The position numbers and the translations under genes are program-made. From assembly GCA_963729275.1 (NCBI GenBank), contig CAVSNH010000014.1, forward strand, positions 281,923-345,922: a DNA stretch of 64,000 nt, written 5' to 3'. Shown here one piece after another: positions 34,758 to 43,996 of this stretch (its first letter is position 1; every line of letters begins with the position of its first letter). The DNA comes from CAVSNH01 sp963729275 (lineage in GTDB: Bacteria; Actinomycetota; Acidimicrobiia; Acidimicrobiales; RAAP-2). The notes under the pieces were generated by a model. The model had not been told where the DNA came from. It made no database searches and saw only the letters and a program-made list of their open reading frames with translations.

Positions 34758-36371
34758 TCACGGCACCGCCGCCATCGATTCACCGAGATAGTGACGGAGC
34801 AGGTCCTCGTCCATGCCCCGCACGGCCCCCTGCCAGACCACCAGGCCGCGCTGGAGAACCAGGCACTCGTCGGCGAACTGCAGGGCCCGGTGAACGTACT
34901 GCTCGATCATCACGACGGTCACGCCAGCGTCGCGGGCCCGGCCGAGCCCTTCGAAGACAGAGTCCACGAGTATCGGTGCAAGCCCGAGCGAGAGCTCGTC
35001 GGCGATGAGCAGAGTGGGCGATATGGCGAGAGCCCGCGCCAAAGACAGCATCTGCTGCTCGCCTCCCGACAGGCTTCCCGCACGCTGGCGACGCCGGGTG
35101 GCGAGGTTGGGGAAGAGTTCGAAGGCCAGCTCGATGGCCTCGTTACGCGCCGGCCGGCCATGGAGCATGGCCGTTGCCATCCGGAGGTTCTCGGTCACCG
35201 AGAGGTTCCGGAACACGCCCCGCCCCTCGGGCAGATGGACCAGTCCGGCCCGTCGGATGGCCGACGGCGAGGCGGCGGCGATGTCCTTCCCCTCGAAACA
35301 CACTCGGCCGGACGCCGGCCGGACGAGGCCGGAGATGGCCCGGGCCAGGCTGCTCTTGCCCGCACCATTGGGACCGAGGATGGCCAAGGTGCCACCGGAT
35401 CGGACGGTGAACGAGGCGTCCGAGACGGCGACGGCCCGTCCGTAGCGGACACAGAGACCTTCGACGACCAGCATCGGCGACGACGGGTCATCGATGCCCG
35501 ACTCAGCCGTCGCCGCGCTGGCCGCGACCGCTGACGGTTTCTCGACGTCGCCCCCGTCGCCATCGCCCGGTGAGAGCTCTTCCCCGAGATAGGCGGCGCG
35601 CACCTGTGGGTTGGCGCGGATCTCATCCGGGCTCCCGGTGGCGATGCAGAGCCCGAAGTCGAGTACATGGATCTGGGGGCATAGTCGCATGACGAGCTCC
35701 ACGTCGTGCTCGACGATCAGCACCGACACCCCGCGATCCCCGGCGATGCGACGCAGCGTCTCCTCGAACTCACCCGTTTCGGTTGAGTCGAGGCCCGAAG
35801 ACGGCTCGTCGAGCAGAAGGACGGTGGGAGACGTGGCCAGCGCTCGGCCCAGCTCGACGAGACGGCAGAGACCGAGGGGCAAACCGGTCGCAACCCGATC
35901 GGCGATCGAGACCAGGCCGAGCGATTCGATCAGACCGTCGACCATCGCCTTCTCCTCGCTGTCCGCGGATCGGAGGCTCCCGAGGGTGAAGAGGTCGGAC
36001 CAGACCCGTCGCCTAGCCGTACGGGCCCGGTGGGCAAGGACGAGGTGTTGGCGGACGGTCAGGCCGCCGAAGATCTCCGGGTGCTGGAAGGTCCGGGCAA
36101 GGCCGCGGGCTGCTCGCAACTGCGGTGACGCACGCGTCACGTCCTCCCCGTCGAGCAGCACCTCGCCCCTCGACGGCGCGACCAGGCCGGAGACAACGCC
36201 GAACAACGTGCTCTTTCCCGCGCCGTTCGGCCCGACCAGCCCGACGACCTCACCGGCGGGAACGCAGAGACCCACGTCGTTGACGGCCAGCAGCCCCCCG
36301 TAGCGGACGGTGATCCCGCGGCATTCGAGCCGCGGCGGGACATCGACAGTTGGATCGCCCGGCGAGCTCAC
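34758..36371 (-). CDS. fused LivG-LivF ABC transporter ATPase
   Basis: 537 residues, two complete nucleotide-binding domains in one chain, start GTG at 36371 in a GTGA overlap with the permease stop. Domain 1 (LivG type): Walker A GPNGAGKS at 47-54, Walker B LLLDEPSSGL near 186-194, EHD His near 222; its signature LPLGLCR replaces LSGGQ. Domain 2 (LivF type): Walker A GPNGAGKS at 333-340, signature LSGGEQQ, IADELSLGL. The linker at about 266-300 is acidic and Ala-rich. Normally these are separate genes; here they match the fused permease next door. Confidence 0.93.
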   Translation of the reverse strand: MSSPGDPTVDVPPRLECRGITVRYGGLLAVNDVGLCVPAGEVVGLVGPNGAGKSTLFGVVSGLVAPSRGEVLLDGEDVTRASPQLRAARGLARTFQHPEIFGGLTVRQHLVLAHRARTARRRVWSDLFTLGSLRSADSEEKAMVDGLIESLGLVSIADRVATGLPLGLCRLVELGRALATSPTVLLLDEPSSGLDSTETGEFEETLRRIAGDRGVSVLIVEHDVELVMRLCPQIHVLDFGLCIATGSPDEIRANPQVRAAYLGEELSPGDGDGGDVEKPSAVAASAATAESGIDDPSSPMLVVEGLCVRYGRAVAVSDASFTVRSGGTLAILGPNGAGKSSLARAISGLVRPASGRVCFEGKDIAAASPSAIRRAGLVHLPEGRGVFRNLSVTENLRMATAMLHGRPARNEAIELAFELFPNLATRRRQRAGSLSGGEQQMLSLARALAISPTLLIADELSLGLAPILVDSVFEGLGRARDAGVTVVMIEQYVHRALQFADECLVLQRGLVVWQGAVRGMDEDLLRHYLGESMAAVP

Positions 36372-38371
36372 GAACGCACCTTGGTCACCGGGGCGGGAGC
36401 GGAGGGGGCGGAGGGGACGACAGCAACCGGCCGCGGACTCCGGTGTGAATCGGGCCGGACCGCCGCCACCAGCTGTCGAACCTGATGGCCGGTCTTGACG
36501 ACGATGCCGTCGGGATCCTTGGCCACCGAGATCGCCCCCAGGCCGAAGAGGATGGCCGGCACCTCCGCCCAACGGGTCGGGACGTAACTCGAGAACACAC
36601 CGGGCAGGAGGGAGAACGCCAGTCCGGCGATGGCCGCCGCCGTGATCGACCGCACGCCCAGTGTGACGACAACCGCCAGCCACACCAAGCCGGCGAAGGT
36701 CTCGAAGGACACGGGTTGGGCGACGCCGGCATCCATGGCCAGGAACGCGCCACCCACACCGGCGACGAACGCTCCTAGTGCACCGACGATGACCTTCACC
36801 TGGACCACGCTCACGCCAAGGGTACGAGAGGCGGCCTCACTGTCCCGCACCGCCCGGAGGGCGAGGCCGCTGGTCGAGCGGCGGAGGTTCACGATGAGCG
36901 CAGCGAAGACGAGGAAGACGACCAGCGCCAGGTAGCAAAAGGCAAGGTCGCCGCTGGCGAACGTCGGCCGATTGATGGTCACCCCGAGCCCACCTTGTGA
37001 GAACTGGTTCAGCGTGAAGATGAGCGTCTCGACGAGCAGGCCGAAGCTGAGGGTGACGAGCGCGACGTAGAGGTCACCGAGCCGAATGGTCAGGAGACCG
37101 ATGACGGCGCCGATGACGGACATCACGAGCCCGCCGAGGACGATGGCTAGGAGAACGGGGATGCGCCACTCGGTGACAAACTGCGCCGCGGCGATCGCAC
37201 CCCCACCGGCGAAGATGATCTGGGACAGCCACAGCATCCCGCCCTCCCCGGTCACCACCGTGAAGGAAAGGAAGGCGATCGCGTAGCACAAGCCGAGGGC
37301 AACGAGGCCCAACCAGTACGGGGAGCCGCGGAAGATGAGTGGCACGATCGCGATGACGACCAGGGGGAGCAACGAGATCACGGGCAGCGACCGGGTCGGC
37401 TTCAAATCGGCCGAAGCCGAACCGAGGAGCGACGCATCCTGGTTCGCCGGCCGGATGGCCTGGTCGAGTGGACCACCGGCCTGCGCCTCGTCGGCCACCG
37501 AGCCCAACCGGATCATGTGAACGATGAGGAAGATGAGGATGAACCCGAACGGGATGCTCGGGATGATCGCCGCTGTGAAGGAGCTCCCGGGCGGCAGGTA
37601 CTCCTGCACGACGTCGGTCACCACTCCCATGGCCAGGGATACGGCCACCACGCCGGCCAGCGACCGGAGGCGCGCCGCCACCACGGCGGCGAAGGCAGCG
37701 GCCATCAGCGTCGCCATCCCTTCGGGGGTGAGGCCGTTGGTCGGTGCCACGAGGATGCCGGCCAATCCGGCGAGCATGGTGCTCACCGCCCAGACACCGA
37801 GGGCGATCCGACCGGGGCTGACACCCGACAGCGAGGTCATGGACTCCGAATCGACGCTGGCCCGGATGTGGAGCCCGGCCCGGGTGAAGCGCAGGACGAC
37901 GATGCCGGCGGCCACCACGAAGAGCACGAATCCGTAGGTGATGACCTGGTCGGTGGTCACCACTGCCCCGAGGAAGTGGAAGGGCTGGTCGGACGAAAGG
38001 GCCAGACCCGGCGCCGTCGTGATCGAAGCGCTCCCGAAGATCAGGTCGGCGATCGGCGGCAACGCGACCGAGAGCCCGATGGTGACCACGATCTTGATGA
38101 GCGAGGTCCGGTTGCGGACGAACCGGAAGAGGATGGCGTACAGCGCCATCCCCAAGAGGGGTGCCACCACCAGCAGCGACACCAGCGCGGCATTCGTCGT
38201 AGTCCACCCGTGCTGGGTGTTGAGCCAGTAGTAGAAGCGGGCGATCACATACGCCATCGACCCGAAGGCGAAATTCAACACACCGGTCGAGACGAAGGTC
38301 ACGACCAAGCCGGCCGAGGCGATCGCGTAGATGGATCCGAGGGCCAGCCCGACCAATATGTACTGCAGCAT
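36368..38371 (-). CDS. fused LivH-LivM ABC transporter permease
   Basis: 667 residues. Residues 1 to about 285 are LivH-like (MLQYILVGLALGSIYAIASA, the STGVLNFAFGSM loop that contacts the ATPase); residues about 325 to 640 are LivM-like (GLCYAIAFLSFTVVTGEGGMLWLSQ, IGLLTIRLGDLYVALVTLSFG), joined by a hydrophilic linker of about 35 residues. About 16-18 membrane segments in total; a Pro/Ala/Ser-rich cytosolic tail ends the protein. First gene of the importer operon: permease, ATPase, binding protein. The substrate is unknown. Confidence 0.93.
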   Translation of the reverse strand: MLQYILVGLALGSIYAIASAGLVVTFVSTGVLNFAFGSMAYVIARFYYWLNTQHGWTTTNAALVSLLVVAPLLGMALYAILFRFVRNRTSLIKIVVTIGLSVALPPIADLIFGSASITTAPGLALSSDQPFHFLGAVVTTDQVITYGFVLFVVAAGIVVLRFTRAGLHIRASVDSESMTSLSGVSPGRIALGVWAVSTMLAGLAGILVAPTNGLTPEGMATLMAAAFAAVVAARLRSLAGVVAVSLAMGVVTDVVQEYLPPGSSFTAAIIPSIPFGFILIFLIVHMIRLGSVADEAQAGGPLDQAIRPANQDASLLGSASADLKPTRSLPVISLLPLVVIAIVPLIFRGSPYWLGLVALGLCYAIAFLSFTVVTGEGGMLWLSQIIFAGGGAIAAAQFVTEWRIPVLLAIVLGGLVMSVIGAVIGLLTIRLGDLYVALVTLSFGLLVETLIFTLNQFSQGGLGVTINRPTFASGDLAFCYLALVVFLVFAALIVNLRRSTSGLALRAVRDSEAASRTLGVSVVQVKVIVGALGAFVAGVGGAFLAMDAGVAQPVSFETFAGLVWLAVVVTLGVRSITAAAIAGLAFSLLPGVFSSYVPTRWAEVPAILFGLGAISVAKDPDGIVVKTGHQVRQLVAAVRPDSHRSPRPVAVVPSAPSAPAPVTKVRS

Positions 38372-38522
38372 CCCCCTTGCCTTTCAGCGGCGCCCGGGGA
38401 CGACCCGACCGAGCGTCGGCTCAGCTGGCGACCAACACCTGCGACGCTCGATCCCGTACTTTGGCAGACCGCCGCACACTCGTTCCACCAGCGTAGACCT
38501 CAGATTCCACGTTCGCGGTGCT

Positions 38523-39293
38523 TCATTTCGCGGCGAAGCGAAGGGCTCCGTCCAAGCGAATGTTCTCACCGTTGAGATACGGATTGCGGGCGATGGACTC
38601 GACGAGCATCGCAAACTCCTCGGGCCGCCCCATACGCGGGGGGAACACGATGTCCCGCAGGAGATTCTCCTTCACCCGATCGGACGCACTGAGCATCAGG
38701 GGTGTTCCCATGGTTCCCGGGGCGACGGCACAGACCCGCACGCCGATCGGCGCCAGATCCCGGGCCATCGGCAACGTCATCCCGAGGATGGCCGCCTTGG
38801 CTGCACCGTAGGCCACCTGACCGGTCTGTCCTTCGATGCCGGCGATGGAGGCGGTGTTGATGACGACGCCGCGTTGGCCGTCCCCGTCCGGCTCGTTGCC
38901 GGCCATGGCCGCGGCCACCAACCGGGTCACGTTGAAGGTGCCCACCGCGTTCATCTCCATGGTGGCGATGAACCCCGACTTGTCGTGTGGCCTCCCGTCG
39001 CGGCCGACCGTCCGGCCGCCACCCACGCCCCCGCCGGCCACGTTGACGAGCACCGACGGCGTCCCGAGGGACCGCGCAGCTTCGATGGCCTTGGCCACGT
39101 CGTCGTCGTCCACCACGTCACCGCCGCCGGCCCAGGCGGGACCGTCCAGCTCCTTCACGAGGAGCTCGGCGCGGGCGAGGTCGCGATCGAACACGACCAC
39201 GGCCATCCCCGCCAGCGACAGCCTGCGCGCCACCGCCGAGCCCAAACCGCCGGCTCCACCCGTGACGATGGCGGCACGACCTTCGAGATCCAC
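38523..39293 (-). CDS. SDR dehydrogenase, HSD10 / 3-hydroxyacyl-CoA dehydrogenase type
   Basis: 256 residues from GTG at 39293, with GGGGGAGAG about seven bases upstream. VDLEGRAAIVTGGAGGLGSA cofactor motif, NVAGG, the catalytic Ser (NTASIAG) and YGAAK, and the C-terminus ARNPYLNGENIRLDGALRF, which is diagnostic of the 17beta-HSD10 family of 3-hydroxyacyl-CoA/steroid dehydrogenases. It oxidises a 3-hydroxyacyl-CoA or a steroid alcohol with NAD. An ATG 17 codons upstream would lie next to the operator at 39351 and is less likely. Divergent from the secreted protein at 39484. Confidence 0.92.
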   Translation of the reverse strand: MDLEGRAAIVTGGAGGLGSAVARRLSLAGMAVVVFDRDLARAELLVKELDGPAWAGGGDVVDDDDVAKAIEAARSLGTPSVLVNVAGGGVGGGRTVGRDGRPHDKSGFIATMEMNAVGTFNVTRLVAAAMAGNEPDGDGQRGVVINTASIAGIEGQTGQVAYGAAKAAILGMTLPMARDLAPIGVRVCAVAPGTMGTPLMLSASDRVKENLLRDIVFPPRMGRPEEFAMLVESIARNPYLNGENIRLDGALRFAAK

Positions 39294-39350
39294 AGCCGGT
39301 CTCTCCCCCTTGGCCCGCAGCCAGATTCCCGGTGGACCGTACATTGTATT

Positions 39351-39368
39351 GACCTTGACGTCAATATC
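39351..39368. promoter_or_regulatory. GACGTC-centred operator, site 2
   Basis: GACCTTGACGTCAATATC, in the divergent region between the HSD10-type SDR and the secreted protein gene. TTGACGTCAA is a perfect 10-bp palindrome. The right half GTCAATATC recurs at 42494-42502. Confidence 0.5.
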
Positions 39369-39483
39369 GGATAGCGTGCTATTTGCCTTGAAGTGGACCC
39401 TCGGGCAGGGATCGTCCGCCCGTGGCAGAGCAACAGGTCCGGGGCAAGTCGCCTCGCCCTCAGCCACTTGAAAAGGGGGATTG

Positions 39484-39981
39484 ATGCATCGGAAACTGGC
39501 AGTGCGCGCTGCGGCGACGCTCTTCGCAGTGGGTGCGTTGGCACCGGTGACGGCGCTGGCCATCGGCACCGGGAGTGCCTCCGCCAGCGGGGGTGGTTCG
39601 CAGGTCAGCTGCGCGAAGCTGAAGGGGAACGAGTCCACCCAGGCGCTGTCGAAGTGCACCGGCCCGCTCGACATCGTCGGTGGCACGAAGCCCGGTAAGG
39701 GCACGGGTTCCTCGTCGGCCGCCTCCGCCCCTTCGGGCTACGAAGAGGGCCAGACAGTTTCGTGGAACAAAGGCGCAGGCGGGACCATCACGGTCGGCAT
39801 CAACTTCACGGAGAGCTCCGGATGCCCCGGGAAAGACCTGACCATCGTTGAATCGGGGATGGTCGTGTCCGGCACGGGCAAGGCCGCTGCCCTCGTGGGT
39901 GACAGCGCAACCGGGACGGCCTGTCTCGACACCAAGAGCGGCAAGCTGAGCAACAAGAAGGGCAGCCACTTCACCTACTGA
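39484..39981 (+). CDS. small secreted protein, function unknown
   Basis: 165 residues; AAAAGGGGGA is just upstream of the ATG (a TTG one codon earlier is also possible). A Sec signal peptide is clear: RKLAVRAAATLFAVGALAPV then TALAIGTGSASAS, cleavage near residue 36. The mature part has four cysteines (VSCAKL, SKCTGP, SGCPGK, TACLDT), suitable for two disulfides, a Ser/Gly/Ala-rich linker, and beta-rich segments (TVSWNKGAGGTITVGINFTE). No family recognised. It shares a GACGTC-operator region with the divergent SDR, so it may be induced with the pathway, perhaps as a cell-surface or lipid-binding protein. Confidence 0.8.
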   Translation: MHRKLAVRAAATLFAVGALAPVTALAIGTGSASASGGGSQVSCAKLKGNESTQALSKCTGPLDIVGGTKPGKGTGSSSAASAPSGYEEGQTVSWNKGAGGTITVGINFTESSGCPGKDLTIVESGMVVSGTGKAAALVGDSATGTACLDTKSGKLSNKKGSHFTY

Positions 39982-40016
39982 GCAGTCTCGTCGACCATCC
40001 ATCGACGGACCTCGAG

Positions 40017-40052
40017 ACCACGGCCCCCGGCGATTTGACCGGGGGCCGTGGT
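40017..40052 (+). terminator. strong hairpin after the secreted-protein gene
   Basis: Perfect 14-bp stem ACCACGGCCCCCGG / CCGGGGGCCGTGGT with an 8-base loop, 36 bases after the stop at 39981. It has no U tract, as common in high-GC actinobacteria. Confidence 0.75.
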
Positions 40053-40152
40053 GCGTCCCGGGGCGGTTCCCTGCCGGGTGGGGTTCGCCGAAAGGAGTAG
40101 GTCGACCGGCTATAAGGTCCGACCATTGTCCGGCCTTGCAAAGGAGAACTCT

Positions 40153-41646
40153 TTGACGCTCACCGACACGGAAGCGGGTCCGCTGCGCCACGCCGATCGA
40201 TTCTTCATCGGGGGCGAATGGGTCGCCGCGGCGTCGGATGCCACCATCGAGGTGATCGACTCGGGAACCGAGGAGCACTTCTTCACCGTGGCCGAGGCCC
40301 GGGAGGCCGACATGGCGAGAGCCGTCGGCGCCGCTCGCCAGGCCTTCGACGATGGCCCGTGGCCCAGGATGACGCATGCCCAGCGGGCGGACTACCTGCG
40401 CGCCTTGGGAGCGGGCTTGGCCGGGCGTGCCGATGCCGTCGCCCAGATCTGGCCTCGCGAATCCGGAGTGCTCCACAAGATGGCCCGCGCCGCCGGGGAG
40501 AGGGCCGCCGGTCCCTTCGACTTCTATGCCGGGCTGGCCGACACCTTCGAGTGGGAGGAGGGGGTGCAGCCGAGCATCCCCGGATTCGGGCTCCTGGTGC
40601 GGGAGCCGGTCGGCGTGGTCGGCGCCATCATCCCCTGGAACGGGCCGCTCGGGCTCATCAGCTACAAGCTCGCACCAGCCCTCGTCGCCGGCTGCACCGT
40701 CATCCTGAAGTCGTCTCCCGAGGCTCCGGGCGAGGGCTATCTGGTCGCCGAGGTGGCAGAGGAGATCGGCTTGCCGCCGGGCGTGGTGAATGTCGTGACC
40801 GCCGATCGGGAGGTGTCCGAGCTGCTCGTGCGCGACCCGCGGGTCGACAAGATCACCTTCACCGGATCGACGGCTGCCGGTCGGCGCATCGCCTCACTCT
40901 GCGGGGAGCGGATCGCCCGTTGCACACTCGAGCTCGGCGGGAAGTCGGCGGCCGTCGTCCTCGACGACGCCGACCTCGCCAACACGGCAAAGCGGCTGGC
41001 GCAGGCCGAGTGCATGATGACCGGCCAGGTCTGCTCGTCGTTGACTCGCATCGTGGTCTCGGAACACCGTCATGACGAATTGGTGGAGGCACTGGTCGGC
41101 GCCTTCTCCACCGTTCAGGTCGGCAATCAATTCGATCCAGACACGCAGATGGGACCACTGGCCGTCAGCCGACAGCGCGATCGGGTGCTCGGGTACGTCG
41201 AGAAGGGCGTGGCCGAGGGAGCCACCCTGGCCAGCGGGGGCGGACGACCTGCCCACCTCGACCGGGGATGGTTCGTGGAGCCGACGGTCTTCGCCAACGT
41301 CGACAACTCGTCCACCATCGCCAGGGAGGAGATCTTCGGCCCGGTTCTGAGCGTCATCCCCGCCAAGGACGAGGAGGACGCCGTCGCCATCGCCAACGAC
41401 ACCGTCTACGGGTTGAACGCCTCCGTGTTCACGGACGACGCCGATCGAGCCCGGTCGGTGGCCGGGCGGCTCCGCTCGGGCACCGTCGGTCACAACTCCT
41501 TCCGGACCGACTTCTCGATCGCCTTCGGCGGATTCAAGCAGTCCGGCATCGGCCGCGAGGGAGGGACCGAGGGACTTCTCCCGTTTCTCGAGACCAAGAC
41601 GGTCATTCTCGACGAACGACCGTCGTCCTACGGCCCACCGCGATGA
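40153..41646 (+). CDS. aldehyde dehydrogenase
   Basis: 497 residues from TTG at 40153; AAAGGAG seven bases upstream decides this start over a longer in-frame reading to 40048. The FIGGEWVAAASDATIEV start, IIPWNGPLG, the NAD-loop FTGSTAAGR, general base E260 (LELGGKS) and nucleophile C294 (GQVCSS) are all there, with the C-terminal GFKQSGIGREGG. Oxidises an aldehyde to a carboxylate with NAD(P). Likely follows the alcohol dehydrogenase step (46833) in the same pathway. Cotranscribed with the SDR at 41675 (28-base gap). Confidence 0.95.
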   Translation: MTLTDTEAGPLRHADRFFIGGEWVAAASDATIEVIDSGTEEHFFTVAEAREADMARAVGAARQAFDDGPWPRMTHAQRADYLRALGAGLAGRADAVAQIWPRESGVLHKMARAAGERAAGPFDFYAGLADTFEWEEGVQPSIPGFGLLVREPVGVVGAIIPWNGPLGLISYKLAPALVAGCTVILKSSPEAPGEGYLVAEVAEEIGLPPGVVNVVTADREVSELLVRDPRVDKITFTGSTAAGRRIASLCGERIARCTLELGGKSAAVVLDDADLANTAKRLAQAECMMTGQVCSSLTRIVVSEHRHDELVEALVGAFSTVQVGNQFDPDTQMGPLAVSRQRDRVLGYVEKGVAEGATLASGGGRPAHLDRGWFVEPTVFANVDNSSTIAREEIFGPVLSVIPAKDEEDAVAIANDTVYGLNASVFTDDADRARSVAGRLRSGTVGHNSFRTDFSIAFGGFKQSGIGREGGTEGLLPFLETKTVILDERPSSYGPPR

Positions 41647-41674
41647 TGGAGCGGACGAGACGGACGGGAGGGGC

Positions 41675-42421
41675 GTGAGAACGGTCGTGGTCGGCGCGTC
41701 CAGCGGCCTCGGCCGCTGCATCGGCGTGGGGCTGGCCCAGCGGGGGGCAGCCGTCGCCCTCCTGGCCAGGAGGAAGGAGCGTCTCGACGCAGCGGCGCAG
41801 GAGATCGGCCCCGGGGCCGTGTCGGTGGCGTGCGACGTCACCGACGAGACATCGGCACGATCCGCCGTCGAGGAGGCGGCCGTTGGGCTCGGCGGCATCG
41901 ACGCGCTGGTCTACGCCACCGGCATCGGCCCGCTCGCCCGGCTGGCCGAGGTCGAGGCGTCGTCCTGGCGCCAGCTGTTCGACACCAATGTCCTCGGCGC
42001 CTCGCTCGTCACCGCTGCCGCCCTCCCCTATCTCGAGGCCTCCCTGGGCACGGCCGCCTACCTGTCGTCGGTGAGCGCCTCGCTCACCCCACCGTGGCCC
42101 GGACTGGGCGCCTACACCGTCAGCAAGGCCGCCCTCAACAAGCTGGTCGAGGCGTGGCGGGCGGAGCACCCTCGAGTCGGGTTCACGCAGGTCACCGTGG
42201 GCGACTGCGCGGGTGGCGCAGGTGATTCGATGACCGAGTTCAATGCCGCATGGGACCCCGGGCTGGCCGCCGAGGTGGCGCCTATCTGGATGGCACGCCA
42301 TTACCTGGCCGGGTCGTTGATGGACGTCGACGAGCTGGTCCGGGTGGTCGACACCGTGCTCCGATGCGGGCCCACGGCCACCATCCCGAGCGTGGTGGTG
42401 GTCCCCCGACCCCCGGCGTGA
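41675..42421 (+). CDS. SDR family oxidoreductase
   Basis: 248 residues from GTG at 41675. RTVVVGASSGLGRCIGVGLA cofactor site, ACDVTDETS acidic residue after beta-3, an YLSSVSASL serine and YTVSKAALNK (YxxxK) give an intact classical SDR. It follows the aldehyde dehydrogenase in the same direction. The C-terminal region with SLMDVDELVRVVDTVL is family-typical. NAD or NADP preference and substrate are open. Confidence 0.88.
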   Translation: MRTVVVGASSGLGRCIGVGLAQRGAAVALLARRKERLDAAAQEIGPGAVSVACDVTDETSARSAVEEAAVGLGGIDALVYATGIGPLARLAEVEASSWRQLFDTNVLGASLVTAAALPYLEASLGTAAYLSSVSASLTPPWPGLGAYTVSKAALNKLVEAWRAEHPRVGFTQVTVGDCAGGAGDSMTEFNAAWDPGLAAEVAPIWMARHYLAGSLMDVDELVRVVDTVLRCGPTATIPSVVVVPRPPA

Positions 42422-42471
42422 CCGGCCGCGGCCCGATCCCGACGGCCGGGCAGCGGGTCATCGGCCCAGGG

Positions 42472-42502
42472 GATATTGTTTTTCTACTTCGACGTCAATA
42501 TC
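42472..42502. promoter_or_regulatory. GACGTC-type operator, site 3
   Basis: TACTTCGACGTCAATATC at 42485-42502; in addition GATATTG at 42472-42478 is the inverted copy of CAATATC at 42496-42502. The region lies in the 312-base gap between the SDR stop at 42421 and the CoA-transferase start at 42734. Nothing else recognisable is in that gap, and no convincing gene. Confidence 0.45.
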
Positions 42503-42733
42503 ATCAACCTGAATCGGGCGAGCTGATGGACGAATGCTGCGGGCCCCGGCTTGATCGGGCCCGTCAGGCCCTGATCCACTTCCCCCGGTGGGTCAGTCAA
42601 GGCGGTCGCGGGGTGCCGGGCGGAGGCGCCCCGTGACCGACCACCCGTGCGGTCCGTCGTGGATGGCGTTTCGTGACGTGCCGAGGAGGGACGCCGCAGT
42701 GACGACGGCAATACGACGGGTGGGAGGGTGCCG

Positions 42734-43951
42734 ATGACCGCGGTCATGGAGGGCGTCCGCGTTCTCGAGGTTGCCGAGCACACCTTCGTCCCGGCGGCGT
42801 CGGCGCTGCTGTCGGACTGGGGCGCCGAGGTCATCAAGATCGAGCACGTCGAGCGCGGGGACGCCATGCGCGGGCTGGCATCGACGGGGATGGCGCTCGT
42901 CCCCAACGACGTCCACGTGCTGCTCGAGCACTCCAACCGCGGGAAGAAGAGCCTGGCGCTCGACCTGACCTCTCCGGACGGGCTCGAAGTCCTGGCCAAG
43001 CTCGCTCGCACCTCTGACGTGTTCCTCACCAACAAACTCCCCAGTGTGCGGCGCAAGCTCCACATCGACGTCGGGGACATCCGGGCCTCCAACCCGAACA
43101 TCGTCTACGTGCGCGGCACCGGCCAGGGCGAACGGGGGCCCGACGCCGACAAGGGCTCCTACGACTCGCTGGCGTTCTGGGCCCGCTCCGGCGTGGCCGC
43201 CGGAGCCCAGCGCCCCGAATACGACCTCGTGCCCGTCCCACCGGCACCCGGTTTCGGTGACTCCATCGGCGCGATGACCATCGCCGGCGGGATCATGGGG
43301 GCGCTGTTCCACCGTGAGCGAACGGGCGAAGCGCCCGTCGTCGACGTCTCTTTGTTGGGCGTGGGACTGTGGGCGATGGGACAGGCCCTCGCCCTCTCGC
43401 TGCTCCTCGAACGACCCTGGGCGCCCCCGGCGGCCGACGCCATCGGGGCCAATCCTCTGTCACGCACCTATGCGACCAAGGACGGGCGGGTCCTGTCCTT
43501 CACGTGCTTGCAGGCGGGGCGGTACTGGCCGACCCTCTGCCGTGCCATCGATCGGCCGGAGTTGGCTTCCGACCCCCGCTTTGCCGATCATGGCGCACTC
43601 ATGACCAACAGCACCGCCGCCCGAGAGATTCTCGACGAGGTGTTCGCCGCCGCCTCTCTGGCAGAGTGGCGAGAACGGCTGGCCTCCTTCGACGGACAGT
43701 GGGCCGTGGTCCAGAACACGCTGGAGGCGGCGGCTGACCCTCAGACCGTGGCCAACGGCTACGTACAGGACTGCGAGACCTCGGCCGGCGTCGCCTTCAC
43801 GCTGGCCGCCGCCCCCGTGCAGTTCGACGAGGAGCCTCCGGTTCCCCACCGTGCTCCCGAGCTCAACGAACACGGTGATGCCCTCCTCGAAGAGCTCGGC
43901 TACGACTGGGATGCGATCGTGGACCTCAAGGTGCGGGGAATCGTCGCCTGA
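42734..43951 (+). CDS. class III CoA-transferase (CaiB/BaiF/Frc family)
   Basis: 405 residues, ATG at 42734 preceded by GGGAGGGTG. LLSDWGAEVIKIEHVERGDAM, NRGKKSLALDL and the acyl-carrying Asp in SYDSLAFWARSG are present; the C-terminal block LAEWRERLASFDGQW is family-typical. It transfers CoA onto a substrate acid without ATP. Starts a plus-strand pair with the SDR at 43997 (45-base gap), downstream of the GACGTC-type operator. A paralog is at 21114. Confidence 0.93.
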   Translation: MTAVMEGVRVLEVAEHTFVPAASALLSDWGAEVIKIEHVERGDAMRGLASTGMALVPNDVHVLLEHSNRGKKSLALDLTSPDGLEVLAKLARTSDVFLTNKLPSVRRKLHIDVGDIRASNPNIVYVRGTGQGERGPDADKGSYDSLAFWARSGVAAGAQRPEYDLVPVPPAPGFGDSIGAMTIAGGIMGALFHRERTGEAPVVDVSLLGVGLWAMGQALALSLLLERPWAPPAADAIGANPLSRTYATKDGRVLSFTCLQAGRYWPTLCRAIDRPELASDPRFADHGALMTNSTAAREILDEVFAAASLAEWRERLASFDGQWAVVQNTLEAAADPQTVANGYVQDCETSAGVAFTLAAAPVQFDEEPPVPHRAPELNEHGDALLEELGYDWDAIVDLKVRGIVA

Positions 43952-43996
43952 TCGGGCCGCCGGTCGACCACTGACACCCGGCAGCACTCAGAGAGG

